DNA of 7,982 bases, taken from Chloroflexota bacterium. GTDB lineage: Bacteria; Chloroflexota; Chloroflexia; JAMDCE01. The stretch covers positions 1 to 7,982 of the forward strand of contig JAMDCE010000493.1 in assembly GCA_023489135.1 (NCBI GenBank). The letters run 5' to 3'. The notes below the pieces were generated by a model. That model was not told the DNA's origin. It did no database searches and saw only the letters and a list, made by a program, of their open reading frames with translations. This document shows positions 1 to 6,149 of the stretch, piece after piece; within the stretch, counting starts at the first letter, position 1; every line of letters starts with the position of its first letter. The translations under genes and the position numbers were made by a program.

Positions 1-22
1 CCATAAACCTTCCTCCGCTCAG
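1..22. repeat. Left arm of a 22-bp perfect inverted repeat (probable fold-back junction)
   Basis: These 22 bases are the exact reverse complement of bases 165-186; the match ends at base 23. The right arm lies in well-conserved coding sequence ('INLPPLR' of the AAA+ domain). The left arm replaces sequence expected to continue the same protein after 'NVREL'. The left arm is therefore the foreign copy, consistent with a template-switch chimera or a palindromic assembly-graph join at a contig end. Confidence 0.85.
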
Positions 23-1114
23 TTCGCGCACATTTCCAGGCCAGTCGTGCTGGTACAAGGCTTTCAGGGCCTCCTCCGAGATTCGGCTGGGCGGGCTGTC
101 GGGGCTATAGCGGTGCTTATGCAAGAAATGCTCCACCAGGGGGGATATATCGTCTTTGCGGTCTCTGAGCGGAGGAAGGTTTATGGATATGACGTTCAAA
201 CGGTAAAACAGATCTTCCCTGAACTTCCCATTGCCGACCTCGTCTTCGAGGATCTTATTTGTGGCGGATATTACCCGCACGTCAACTTTGATGGGGGTGG
301 ACCCTCCCACGCGCTCAAACTCCCTTTCTTGAAGGACACGGAGCAGTTTCTTCTGAGTGCCCAGGCTCAGCTCGCCCACTTCGTCCAGGAAAATGGACCC
401 TTTATGGGCTAGCTCGAAGCGGCCCTTGCGCTGGATAATCGCTCCGGTGAAAGCGCCCTTTTCATGTCCGAAAAGCTCGCTTTCCAACAGAGTCTCTGGC
501 AGCGCGGCGCAGTTGACCTTGATCAAAGGACCTCTGCTGAAGGTGGAGTTGTAATGAATTGTTTCGGCCACTAGCTCCTTTCCGGTACCCGTTTCTCCGC
601 TAATGAGCACCGTGGCATCGCTGCCAGCTACGCGGCCGATAGTCTTATAGATTTCCTGCATAACCGGGCTTTGTCCAATAATGCGCTCGCTGGGATCGCG
701 CTGCATCTGCTGGCGCAGAACCTTGATTTCATGAGTGAGCTCCTGCCTCTCGAAGAAGCGCCTAATAGTGAGCAACAGGTCATCGAGATCAAAGGGTTTG
801 GTGATGTAGTCGTAGGCTCCGAGGCGAATGCAGAAGATAGCCAGGTTGGAGCTGCCGAAGGCCGTCATCAGGATCATGGGGATGTCTTTCTTCTCGGCCT
901 GCATTTGCTGAAGCACGGCCAATCCATCCACTTTGGGCATCCGGATGTCCATCAAGACCAGATCCGGGTTTGTCGCAGAGACCTCAGCCACGACCTCTTC
1001 CCCGTCCTTGGCCTCGTACACATTGTAATGTTCTCCCTCCAGAAGCTCCTTCAGGAGAGCGCGAATTGATGGGTCGTCGTCGGCAACGAGAATGCGTCTG
1101 CTGTGGTTTTCCAT
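1..1114 (-). CDS. NtrC-family sigma-54-dependent response regulator, 3' end missing
   Basis: Two-component response regulator that would activate sigma-54 promoters by ATP hydrolysis. It reads without a stop from ATG 1114 to the window edge, about 371 codons. Residues 1-125 form a receiver domain: acidic pocket D12/D13, phospho-acceptor D56 in 'VLMDIRMP', T84, and K106 in 'ITKPFD'. The AAA+ domain begins near 145 ('IIGQSPVM'). It has Walker A at 173-179 (GETGTGK), the sigma-54 contact loop GAFTGA at 220-225, Walker B at 241-246 (IFLDEV), and 'FREDLFYRLNV' at 298-308. 'WPGNVREL' at 358-365 is the usual end of the AAA+ module. The next residues (SGGRFM) are unlike the family, and their DNA is an inverted copy of bases 165-186, so true coding probably stops near base 20-23. 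The C-terminal Fis-type helix-turn-helix domain is absent. A weak AGGG Shine-Dalgarno lies about 10 nt upstream of the ATG. Family assignment is firm; the target genes and partner kinase cannot be told. Confidence 0.95.
   Translation of the reverse strand, partial: MENHSRRILVADDDPSIRALLKELLEGEHYNVYEAKDGEEVVAEVSATNPDLVLMDIRMPKVDGLAVLQQMQAEKKDIPMILMTAFGSSNLAIFCIRLGAYDYITKPFDLDDLLLTIRRFFERQELTHEIKVLRQQMQRDPSERIIGQSPVMQEIYKTIGRVAGSDATVLISGETGTGKELVAETIHYNSTFSRGPLIKVNCAALPETLLESELFGHEKGAFTGAIIQRKGRFELAHKGSIFLDEVGELSLGTQKKLLRVLQEREFERVGGSTPIKVDVRVISATNKILEDEVGNGKFREDLFYRLNVISINLPPLRDRKDDISPLVEHFLHKHRYSPDSPPSRISEEALKALYQHDWPGNVRELSGGRFM
165..186. repeat. Right (native) arm of the 22-bp inverted repeat
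   Basis: Perfect reverse complement of bases 1-22, with about 142 bp between the arms. Read on the minus strand, this arm encodes the expected NtrC-family segment 'SINLPPLR' (about residues 310-317), so this copy is in its natural place. Confidence 0.85.
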
Positions 1115-1339
1115 CGATCTACCCTCATCGACTGTCTAAAAAAACCTTGAGCCCGCTCTCCCACCGCCACGAACGACTCGTCTAACGATCAGGATGCTAC
1201 AGGCTTACAGCGGGAAAAACTATGGGGCTGATGGTGATCGTCACTCTCTGAGCGGCCAAACGAGAAGCCATAGAAAATCGGGTATTCTTAGACTACTAAA
1301 AGAGTGCTTATCACACGCCCTCTGTTCTTACACGTACGA

Positions 1340-1368
1340 ATTATAGGGTATCCGCCGGCCAATTGCAA
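1340..1368 (-). promoter_or_regulatory. Sigma-70-type promoter for the NtrC-type regulator
   Basis: On the minus strand, TTGCAA (1368-1363) is followed by a 17-bp spacer and a perfect TATAAT (1345-1340). Transcription would start near 1333 and give a leader of about 220 nt before ATG 1114. Spacing and -10 are consensus; the -35 matches TTGACA at five of six positions. Confidence 0.7.
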
Positions 1369-1380
1369 GGTTGGTTGCCC

Positions 1381-1410
1381 TGGTTTCCGCACACGAGGTT
1401 GGGCTATAAT
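1381..1410 (+). promoter_or_regulatory. Possible promoter for aroKB-aroD
   Basis: A perfect TATAAT at 1405-1410 lies about 40 bp upstream of the aroKB start. The -35 is poor: TGGTTT at 1381-1386, with an 18-bp spacer. There is no TGn extension. The position suits a short leader of about 33 nt. A regulator could compensate for the weak -35, but I see no clear operator. Confidence 0.45.
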
Positions 1411-1433
1411 GGCGTGTGTTCATATTTCTGATC

Positions 1434-1440
1434 AAGGGGA
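1434..1440 (+). promoter_or_regulatory. Ribosome binding site selecting the TTG start of aroKB
   Basis: AAGGGGA ends nine bases before TTG 1450. The only nearby ATG in frame (1459) is 18 bases away, too far for this site, so TTG is preferred as the start. Confidence 0.6.
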
Positions 1441-1449
1441 CTTATTCCA

Positions 1450-3171
1450 TTGCGCGAAATGAGCAACCTCCCGCGGCGACGGCACGTAATCCTGGTTGGC
1501 TTCAGCGGGTCAGGCAAGTCCGTTGCCGGTCGGAAACTGGCCGCCAGACTGGGCTGTCCTTTTGTCGACACAGACGACGAAATCGCTCGGAAGGCCGGGG
1601 TGAGCGTGCCTGAGGTTTTTGCCACCAGCGGAGAGGCGGCTTTCCGCGAAATGGAACGAGACGCTGTGGCGGCAGCCTGCCACAACGACCGGGCCGTAAT
1701 CTCCGTTGGTGGCGGGGCAATGGCATCACCTGTCAACCGCGAGGTAATGCGGCAGAACGGTTGGATCATCTGCCTCGAGGCCAGCCCGGAGGTCATCTTC
1801 CAGCGTCTCAGCAGAGGGTTAGCTGCGGGTGAAGTGCCCCGTCCACTTCTCGCCGGCCCCAATTCCCTGGAGCGGATAACTTCTCTCAAGGAAAGCAGGC
1901 AAAGCAGCTATGCGCAGGCCGACTGGACGATCCACACCGACCTCTTGAGTGAGGATGACGTGGTCGAAGAACTTGCCAGAGCCCAGGCGCTGCTGCACCG
2001 GCTGGAGAAACGGACCGCCGAAGGCAAAAGAGGGGTAGTCGGTGCCCCCCTGGAAGAAGCGGCAATCTGGGTTAACACCAGCGGTGGACGCTATCCTATC
2101 ATCGTCGAAGAGAACGTCTTTGATCAGTTAGGGACCTACCTGCGGCAACTCCTTCCCGGCGAGCGCAACATCCGGGTTGTCAGCGATGGAAACGTTTATT
2201 CTCTTTACGGCGAGAGGGTGGAGCAGGGTGTTCTCGGCGAGTCCTTCGACGTGCGAAGTATGGTCGTTCCGGCGGGCGAAGCGGCCAAGTCTCTCGATCA
2301 GGCTGAGCTTCTGTATGACTGGCTGCTGGAAGAGCGCACGGAGCGCCAAGACATTATCGTCGCTCTGGGCGGTGGCACGACAGGAGATCTGGCCGGCTTT
2401 GTGGCGGCCACCTATCTTCGCGGCATAACCTATATCCAGGTTCCCACTACTCTTCTTGCAATGGTAGACAGCGCCATTGGAGGGAAAACGGGGGTCAACC
2501 ACTCGCGAGGGAAGAATCTCGTCGGCGCCTTTTACCAGCCACGGCTGGTTCTCACGGACGTCACGGCGCTCCAGACTCTGCCAGCCCGCGAACTGAGAGC
2601 GGGCTGGGCCGAGGTGATCAAGTACGGAGTGATCGAAGGGTCCTGTCTGGGCATCTTAGGTGGCAGTCTGTTTGATACGCTGGAGGAGCAGGTCGATAAT
2701 CTGAGAGAACTGGCCGGACCTGTGGCGACTGTTATTGGAACCTGTGCGAGGCTGAAGGCGACTGTGGTGAGTCAGGACGAAAGAGAGTCGGGTATTAGAA
2801 CGATTCTCAACTATGGTCATACGGTGGGGCACGCTTTGGAGGCGGTGACGAACTATTCGACCTTCTTGCACGGAGAAGCGATTGCTATCGGGATGGACGC
2901 CGCGGCGCGATTGGCCGAGAGATTGGGCCTGGTTTCGGGTGAAGCCGTTCTGCGGCAAAGGCGGCTTCTGCAGCGCTTTGGTTTGCCCACGGCCTATGAC
3001 GGAGCCAACGTGAGCGACCTCCTGGCAGCGATGACCTTGGACAAGAAAAGCCGGGGAAAGAGAATTCAGTGGGTGCTGCCCTCTTCGCTGGGCCGCGTCG
3101 AAATGGGGATAGAGGTCCCGGATGCTCTGGTCCAGGAGGTGCTTAGGGAGATAACGGCCCAACGGGGGTGA
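1450..3171 (+). CDS. aroKB: Bifunctional shikimate kinase / 3-dehydroquinate synthase
   Basis: A 573-aa cytoplasmic fusion covering two non-consecutive steps of chorismate synthesis. AroB (step 2) closes DAHP to 3-dehydroquinate using NAD and a divalent metal. AroK (step 5) phosphorylates shikimate. The kinase domain (about 1-175) has the P-loop GFSGSGKS at 17-24, shikimate-binding D42 and R66, E69 in 'AFREMERD', the GGGA turn at 86-89, the LID arginine R130 in 'RPLL', and R149. A charged linker (about 180-198) leads to the synthase domain (about 199-573). It has GGGTTGDLAGF from 307, the long conserved 'PTTLLAMVDSAIGGKTG' stretch, and metal ligands predicted at E388 ('AEVIKYG'), H457 ('NYGHTVGHALE') and H474 ('LHGEAIA'). 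All expected catalytic residues are present, so both activities are probably intact. The start is TTG, chosen from its Shine-Dalgarno; ATG 1459 would remove three residues. Kinase-first AroKB fusions are known in Thermotoga and others. aroD follows six bases after the stop, suggesting co-transcription. Confidence 0.96.
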   Translation: MREMSNLPRRRHVILVGFSGSGKSVAGRKLAARLGCPFVDTDDEIARKAGVSVPEVFATSGEAAFREMERDAVAAACHNDRAVISVGGGAMASPVNREVMRQNGWIICLEASPEVIFQRLSRGLAAGEVPRPLLAGPNSLERITSLKESRQSSYAQADWTIHTDLLSEDDVVEELARAQALLHRLEKRTAEGKRGVVGAPLEEAAIWVNTSGGRYPIIVEENVFDQLGTYLRQLLPGERNIRVVSDGNVYSLYGERVEQGVLGESFDVRSMVVPAGEAAKSLDQAELLYDWLLEERTERQDIIVALGGGTTGDLAGFVAATYLRGITYIQVPTTLLAMVDSAIGGKTGVNHSRGKNLVGAFYQPRLVLTDVTALQTLPARELRAGWAEVIKYGVIEGSCLGILGGSLFDTLEEQVDNLRELAGPVATVIGTCARLKATVVSQDERESGIRTILNYGHTVGHALEAVTNYSTFLHGEAIAIGMDAAARLAERLGLVSGEAVLRQRRLLQRFGLPTAYDGANVSDLLAAMTLDKKSRGKRIQWVLPSSLGRVEMGIEVPDALVQEVLREITAQRG

Positions 3172-3177
3172 GATGTT

Positions 3178-3966
3178 ATGGATGGACAATTGAGAAGACC
3201 CGAGGCTCGCAAGCCAGTCCAGCTCGGCTCCGTCCTCCTCGGTGGCCGGTATCCCCTTATCTGCGTCGCGGTCGCTGCCTGTGATATTGCCGATGTCATC
3301 GCCTCGGTGGAGCGTGCCGCGGCGACGGAGTGCGATCTTCTGGAGATACGTTTGGACTACGTGCACGATCTCGACCCCGACGCTGTCCCGGCCCTTCTGG
3401 ATCGCCTACGGACCATCACCCCTTTTCCGCTCATTATCACCAACCGCTCGGCCGAAGAGGGTGGAGCGAATGGATTGGCCGAGGAGGTCCGAGTCGCCAG
3501 CTTGATCGCGGCCATCGATAGTGGTGCCGACGCCGTGGACATTGAGCTGGGCACGGGCGTCGCCTGGCGGGACCAGGTTATCCAGGAAGCCTGCTGCAGG
3601 AATGTGCCGGTGATAGTCTCGTACCACGATTTCTCTGGAACCCCCTCTCAGGAACGTTTGGTGGAAATCGTGAAGCAAGAGATAGCGGCCGGTGGCAGCA
3701 TCGCCAAGTTTGCCGTTATGACGCGCACGCCGGCCGACGTTCTAGCGGTGCTGGGGGCGGCCTACCAGGCCCGAACCCAGGCCATCGAAGAGCCCCTCAT
3801 TGCCATAGGGATGGGTCCCCTGGGCGTGCAGACACGGGTGGTCGGGCCTGTGTATGGCTCCGATCTGTCCTTTGCCTCCGGCGCGCGGGCCACTGCGCTG
3901 GGGCAGTTGTCACCTCACGATCTAAGGGACCTGATGAGGGCTATCGCTCCGGGGCTGCTACCTTAG
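3178..3966 (+). CDS. aroD: 3-dehydroquinate dehydratase, type I
   Basis: Dehydrates 3-dehydroquinate to 3-dehydroshikimate (shikimate-pathway step 3) through a Schiff base on a TIM barrel; cytoplasmic. At 262 aa it is usual length with a slightly long N-terminus. Visible marks are 'EIRLD' at 56-60 (substrate-binding E56 and R58), 'IITNRSAEEGG', the catalytic histidine H150 in 'SYHDF', the Schiff-base lysine K177 in 'IAKFAVM', and R220 in 'TRVVGPVYGS'. The closing loop 'ATALGQLS' supplies the usual glutamine. This set separates it from the unrelated type II enzyme (AroQ). The ATG lies six bases past the aroKB stop, with GGGGGTGA just upstream overlapping the end of aroKB, so the two are almost certainly one operon. 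The enzyme uses the product of the AroB half of its neighbour. aroE, needed between AroD and AroK, is not in the window. Confidence 0.95.
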   Translation: MDGQLRRPEARKPVQLGSVLLGGRYPLICVAVAACDIADVIASVERAAATECDLLEIRLDYVHDLDPDAVPALLDRLRTITPFPLIITNRSAEEGGANGLAEEVRVASLIAAIDSGADAVDIELGTGVAWRDQVIQEACCRNVPVIVSYHDFSGTPSQERLVEIVKQEIAAGGSIAKFAVMTRTPADVLAVLGAAYQARTQAIEEPLIAIGMGPLGVQTRVVGPVYGSDLSFASGARATALGQLSPHDLRDLMRAIAPGLLP

Positions 3967-3990
3967 GAGTGGCTTTGCCTTTCGAGGAAG

Positions 3991-4030
3991 AAGCCTCCAG
4001 GATCGTCCATCTGTCACCTGCTGGAGGACT
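3991..4030 (+). terminator. Weak candidate terminator after aroD
   Basis: CCTCCAG (3994-4000) pairs perfectly with CTGGAGG (4021-4027). One bulged base extends the stem by AAG/CTT. The loop is large (20 nt) and what follows is a mixed pyrimidine stretch (ACCTTTTCTCCC) rather than a clean T run. It may only attenuate, or be incidental. Confidence 0.3.
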
Positions 4031-4127
4031 TACCTTTTCTCCCGCAGGTTACCAAATTGCTGAGAGGATGTCCAAATAGAATACCTGCAAGAGGTTCGGG
4101 TAGAGGTCGATGAAACCTGAGGAAGGA

Positions 4128-4141
4128 CTGTCGCGCGACAG
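4128..4141. promoter_or_regulatory. 14-bp perfect palindrome upstream of the apt promoter
   Basis: CTGTCGCGCGACAG is fully self-complementary and ends eight bases before the apt -35 (4150). Symmetry and position suit an operator for a dimeric DNA-binding protein. No second copy was noticed in the window, so a function is inference only. Confidence 0.3.
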
Positions 4142-4149
4142 GGGCCACC

Positions 4150-4178
4150 TTGCAAACTTATGGTCTCTTTGCTATTAT
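4150..4178 (+). promoter_or_regulatory. Extended -10 promoter for apt
   Basis: TTGCAA (4150-4155), a 17-bp spacer and TATTAT (4173-4178) preceded directly by TGC, giving an extended -10. Transcription would start near 4185, leaving a leader of about 84 nt before ATG 4269. Confidence 0.7.
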
Positions 4179-4268
4179 CCCAAGCGAGCGTAGGCTTGGC
4201 CGCGGCGCTTTGCGGCGTTCGAACAACCGAGTTGCTTATCTTCTCTATCTCCTACAGGAGGGGCGTTA

Positions 4269-4781
4269 ATGAATCTGGCGGAGAAGATCAGAAACATACC
4301 TGATTTTCCCAAGAAGGGGATCCTTTTCCGAGATATAACAACGTTGCTGAAGGACGGCGAGGCCTTCAGACATGCCATCGATAACTTGAGCCATCACTAC
4401 GCCGAGCAGCCGGTTGATCTGGTCGTGGCTGCGGAATCCCGAGGCTTCATCTTGGGCGCACCCATCGCCTACAAGTTAGGGGCTGGCTTCATCCCCGTTC
4501 GCAAGCTGGGGAAGCTTCCCGCCGCGACTATTGAGGCGGAATACGCTTTGGAGTACGGGCTGGCTACCGTCGAGATGCATCTCGACGCCGTAGCGCCCGG
4601 TCAGAAGGTGCTCATTGTCGACGACCTGCTGGCGACTGGGGGCACCGTGGAAGCCACGGCCCATCTGGTGGAGCGTTTGGGCGGAACTATCGTGGGGATG
4701 GCCTTCCTAATTGAATTGACCTTTCTCAACGCCCGCAACCGGCTCGAGGGCTACGATGTGATATCCCTCATTCGCTACTAG
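4269..4781 (+). CDS. apt: Adenine phosphoribosyltransferase
   Basis: Cytoplasmic purine-salvage enzyme: adenine + PRPP gives AMP + pyrophosphate. At 170 aa it is exactly family length. It begins with the typical '[20 protein letters not shown]' (8-27). It has '[14 protein letters not shown]' (PRTase core) and '[11 protein letters not shown]' (flexible loop), then the PRPP-binding motif '[13 protein letters not shown]' at 114-126 with the acidic pair D118/D119. ATG 4269 follows a strong Shine-Dalgarno (AGGAGG, 4257-4262). It has its own promoter and is followed within a few bases by the promoter of the riboswitch-mtnA unit, so the two are separately controlled. Adenine released when methylthioadenosine is cleaved is a plausible substrate, linking it to mtnA, though apt is also a general housekeeping gene. 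Confidence 0.97.
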   Translation: MNLAEKIRNIPDFPKKGILFRDITTLLKDGEAFRHAIDNLSHHYAEQPVDLVVAAESRGFILGAPIAYKLGAGFIPVRKLGKLPAATIEAEYALEYGLATVEMHLDAVAPGQKVLIVDDLLATGGTVEATAHLVERLGGTIVGMAFLIELTFLNARNRLEGYDVISLIRY

Positions 4782-4784
4782 TCC

Positions 4785-4813
4785 TTGCTTTTTGCAGGCG
4801 CCTATGCTATGAT
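4785..4813 (+). promoter_or_regulatory. Extended -10 promoter for the SAM riboswitch-mtnA unit
   Basis: TTGCTT (4785-4790), a 17-bp spacer and TATGAT (4808-4813) preceded directly by TGC. It starts four bases after the apt stop codon and ends about 35 bases before the riboswitch aptamer, the expected position for a riboswitch promoter. Confidence 0.7.
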
Positions 4814-4848
4814 GCGCTCTACCTAAGAAAAGTGAATAAAGGTGCTCG

Positions 4849-5018
4849 CTCTTATCGAGAGGGGTGGAGGGACCGGCCCGATGAAGCCCGGCAACCAAGG
4901 TCGAAACCGGGACCGAACCCAGGAGAAAGGAGAAGGTTGTTCTCCTTAGGGATTCTGGGTTTCCGGTTTCGCTGCTGGTGCCAATTCCGACAGAACGCTT
5001 AGTTCTGAGAGATGAGAG
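4849..5018 (+). promoter_or_regulatory. SAM-I (S-box) riboswitch aptamer with enlarged P3 arm
   Basis: Binds S-adenosylmethionine in the nascent mRNA and turns expression off. Conserved S-box blocks occur in order: 'CTCTTATC.AGAG.GGTGGAGGGA', 'GGCCCGATGAAGCCCGGCAA', 'GGTGCCAATTCC' and 'CTGAGAGATGAGAG'. P1 is CTCTTATC (4849-4856) with GATGAGAG (5011-5018). P4 is CAGAAC/GTTCTG (4991-4996 and 5002-5007). P3 is unusually long and built of three helices: 4903-4910 with 4963-4970, 4916-4922 with 4955-4961, and 4927-4934 with 4940-4947 (loop 4935-4939). This makes the aptamer about 170 nt. The core that contacts SAM looks intact, so it should be functional. Confidence 0.95.
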
Positions 5019-5036
5019 ATAATGGTCTGGTGAATT

Positions 5037-5062
5037 TCTCTCATTGTGAGGGATTTTTTTTT
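5037..5062 (+). terminator. Riboswitch-controlled intrinsic terminator ahead of mtnA
   Basis: TCTCTCA (5037-5043) pairs with TGAGGGA (5047-5053) around a three-base loop, followed by nine T (5054-5062). The competing antiterminator is also visible: 5011-5019, which includes the 3' strand of P1, can pair over nine bases with 5037-5045. With SAM bound, P1 forms and the terminator folds; without SAM, the antiterminator allows read-through into mtnA. Confidence 0.88.
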
Positions 5063-5081
5063 GCAACGAGCAGGTCATTCT

Positions 5082-6104
5082 GTGAAGACGATTGAGTGGG
5101 ACAGGGGCCTAGTCAGGCTAATAGATCAGACTAAACTGCCAGGGGAATGGTCCGTTATCAAGGTAAGCGGTTACCAGGACATGGCCCGGGCCATTCGTGA
5201 AATGAAGATCCGCGGCGCCCCAGCCTTGGGCGTTGCGGCGGCGATGGGGGTCGCCCTGGGCCTCCAGGGCAGTAGGGCCCAATCGGTGAGAGAGTTGCTG
5301 GACGAGCTCGGGCAGATCACCGAAACCCTGCGAAGTACCAGACCCACCGCAGTGAATCTCGTCTGGGGCTTGGAACGGGTCAAGGGTGTGGCCCTGGAAT
5401 ACGCACCGAAGGGCGTGCAGGCCATCGTGGAGGCGGTGGTGCGAGAGGCCCAGTTGATGGGCGAGGAAGACGAAGCGACCAACCGCAAGCTGGGGGCCTA
5501 CGGAGCCGCATTGATCCGCGACGGAGATAGCGTTCTGACCCACTGCAACGCTGGCGGCCTGGCCACCGTTACCTACGGGACGGCGCTGGGCGTCATCCGA
5601 GCGGCGTACGAACAGGGGAAGAGACTTCACGTTTTTGTGGATGAGACCAGACCGCGGCTTCAGGGGGCGCGCCTGACGGCCTGGGAGTTGCAGCAACTGA
5701 GCATCCCGGCCACTCTTATTACGGACAACATGGCCGGTTATTTCATGCGCAAAGGGCGGATAAACCTGGTGGTCGTGGGCGCAGACCGCATTGCCGCCAA
5801 CGGAGACGTCGCCAACAAGATAGGAACGTATTCGGTGGCCGTCTTGGCCAAGGAGAATGGAATTCCGTTCTACGTGGCGGCGCCGTTCTCTAGATCGGAA
5901 GAGCATCTGGCGTCGGGAGACGAGATACCCATCGAAGAGCGCAGCGGCGAGGAAGTCACCTGCATCGAAGGGGTGCGCGTTGCTCCCGAAGGCGTGGCCG
6001 TGGCGAACCCGGCCTTTGACGTGACCCCGAGTCGTTACGTTGCCGGAATAATCACCGAACGGGGGATATTGAAGCCGCCATTCGCCGAGCTGGCCGGTTC
6101 TTGA
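5082..6104 (+). CDS. mtnA: S-methyl-5-thioribose-1-phosphate isomerase
   Basis: Cytoplasmic methionine-salvage enzyme that isomerises 5-methylthioribose-1-phosphate to 5-methylthioribulose-1-phosphate; a fold relative of the eIF2B subunits. From GTG 5082 the product is 340 aa, close to family length. It begins '[20 protein letters not shown]' as family members do. Other marks are '[14 protein letters not shown]', '[13 protein letters not shown]', the catalytic cysteine C155 in '[12 protein letters not shown]', '[16 protein letters not shown]', and the catalytic aspartate D235 in '[20 protein letters not shown]'. These match Cys160 and Asp240 of the Bacillus enzyme. The frame is open from GTG 5046, but that codon is in the terminator loop and stem, and TTG 5061 is at the end of the T run. 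GAGCAGG (5068-5074), seven bases before GTG 5082, supports the later start. The SAM-I riboswitch directly upstream fits the role. mtnP/mtnN and later salvage genes are not in the window. Confidence 0.94.
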   Translation: MKTIEWDRGLVRLIDQTKLPGEWSVIKVSGYQDMARAIREMKIRGAPALGVAAAMGVALGLQGSRAQSVRELLDELGQITETLRSTRPTAVNLVWGLERVKGVALEYAPKGVQAIVEAVVREAQLMGEEDEATNRKLGAYGAALIRDGDSVLTHCNAGGLATVTYGTALGVIRAAYEQGKRLHVFVDETRPRLQGARLTAWELQQLSIPATLITDNMAGYFMRKGRINLVVVGADRIAANGDVANKIGTYSVAVLAKENGIPFYVAAPFSRSEEHLASGDEIPIEERSGEEVTCIEGVRVAPEGVAVANPAFDVTPSRYVAGIITERGILKPPFAELAGS

Positions 6105-6149
6105 TACTACGACCATGGTTTGTCATGCTGAGGCACCCAGTTAAGTGGG

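Larger units (their letters stand above)
1115..1449. other. Divergent intergenic region between the NtrC-type regulator and aroKB
   Basis: This 335-bp stretch holds no convincing gene on either strand. It contains a strong minus-strand promoter (1340-1368), a weaker plus-strand promoter (-10 at 1405-1410) and the aroKB ribosome binding site (1434-1440). Between the minus-strand promoter and ATG 1114 lies a leader of roughly 220 nt. That leader contains a run of seven T on the minus strand (1138-1144) but no good stem directly before it, so I do not call an attenuator. I recognise no riboswitch in the leader. Confidence 0.6.
3975..4190 (+). pseudogene. Possible degenerate fragment of a DtxR/MntR-type metalloregulator
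   Basis: From about 3975 one frame reads '...SRIVHLSPAGGLTFSPAG' then 'YQIAERMSK', with a stop at 4077. Shifting frame near 4070-4076 gives 'IEYLQEVRVEVDET', ending at 4118. Shifting back near 4110 gives 'PEEGLSRDRGHLANLW', ending about 4190. Joined, these resemble by eye the wing and start of the dimerisation helices of DtxR-family repressors (pattern: LTpeGr.iAe....hrll..FL.evlgv..e). No DNA-recognition helix precedes it, and at least two frameshifts would be needed. A TTAGGAG lies just before TTG 3975, so a 34-aa peptide could be made, but nothing suggests it is functional. This is a by-eye resemblance in a short stretch and may be chance. Confidence 0.28.
3967..4268. other. Intergenic region between aroD and apt
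   Basis: This 302-bp stretch has no intact gene. In order it holds an imperfect hairpin (3991-4030), a possible frameshifted coding remnant resembling part of a DtxR-family regulator (3975-4190), a 14-bp perfect palindrome (4128-4141), the apt promoter (4150-4178) and a leader with a small GCCGC/GCGGC hairpin near 4200-4217. The ribosome binding site ACAGGAGGGG (4255-4264) sits just before apt. Confidence 0.6.

Noticed and set aside
1138..1165. A minus-strand T7 run after GAGCGGGCTC as a possible terminator in the NtrC-gene leader
   Set aside because: The apparent stem would need a two-base loop; no workable hairpin precedes the T run.
47..1185. Several plus-strand frames (47-412, 357-554, 671-1069, 970-1185)
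   Set aside because: They are antisense shadows of the NtrC-type regulator, whose receiver and AAA+ motifs are clear on the minus strand; the last also runs past the start codon into the intergenic region.
1197..1271. A 24-codon minus-strand peptide (MASRLAAQRVTI...) in the leader of the NtrC-type gene
   Set aside because: No Shine-Dalgarno, no attenuation structure after it and no recognisable composition; too short to support.
2656..3366. A 236-codon minus-strand frame across the aroKB-aroD junction
   Set aside because: It covers two well-supported genes on the other strand and shows no family features; a shadow frame.
5118..6116. A 332-codon open frame on the minus strand opposite mtnA
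   Set aside because: It lies wholly antisense to an unambiguous mtnA with intact catalytic motifs, has no recognisable domain, and is expected by chance in GC-rich codons.
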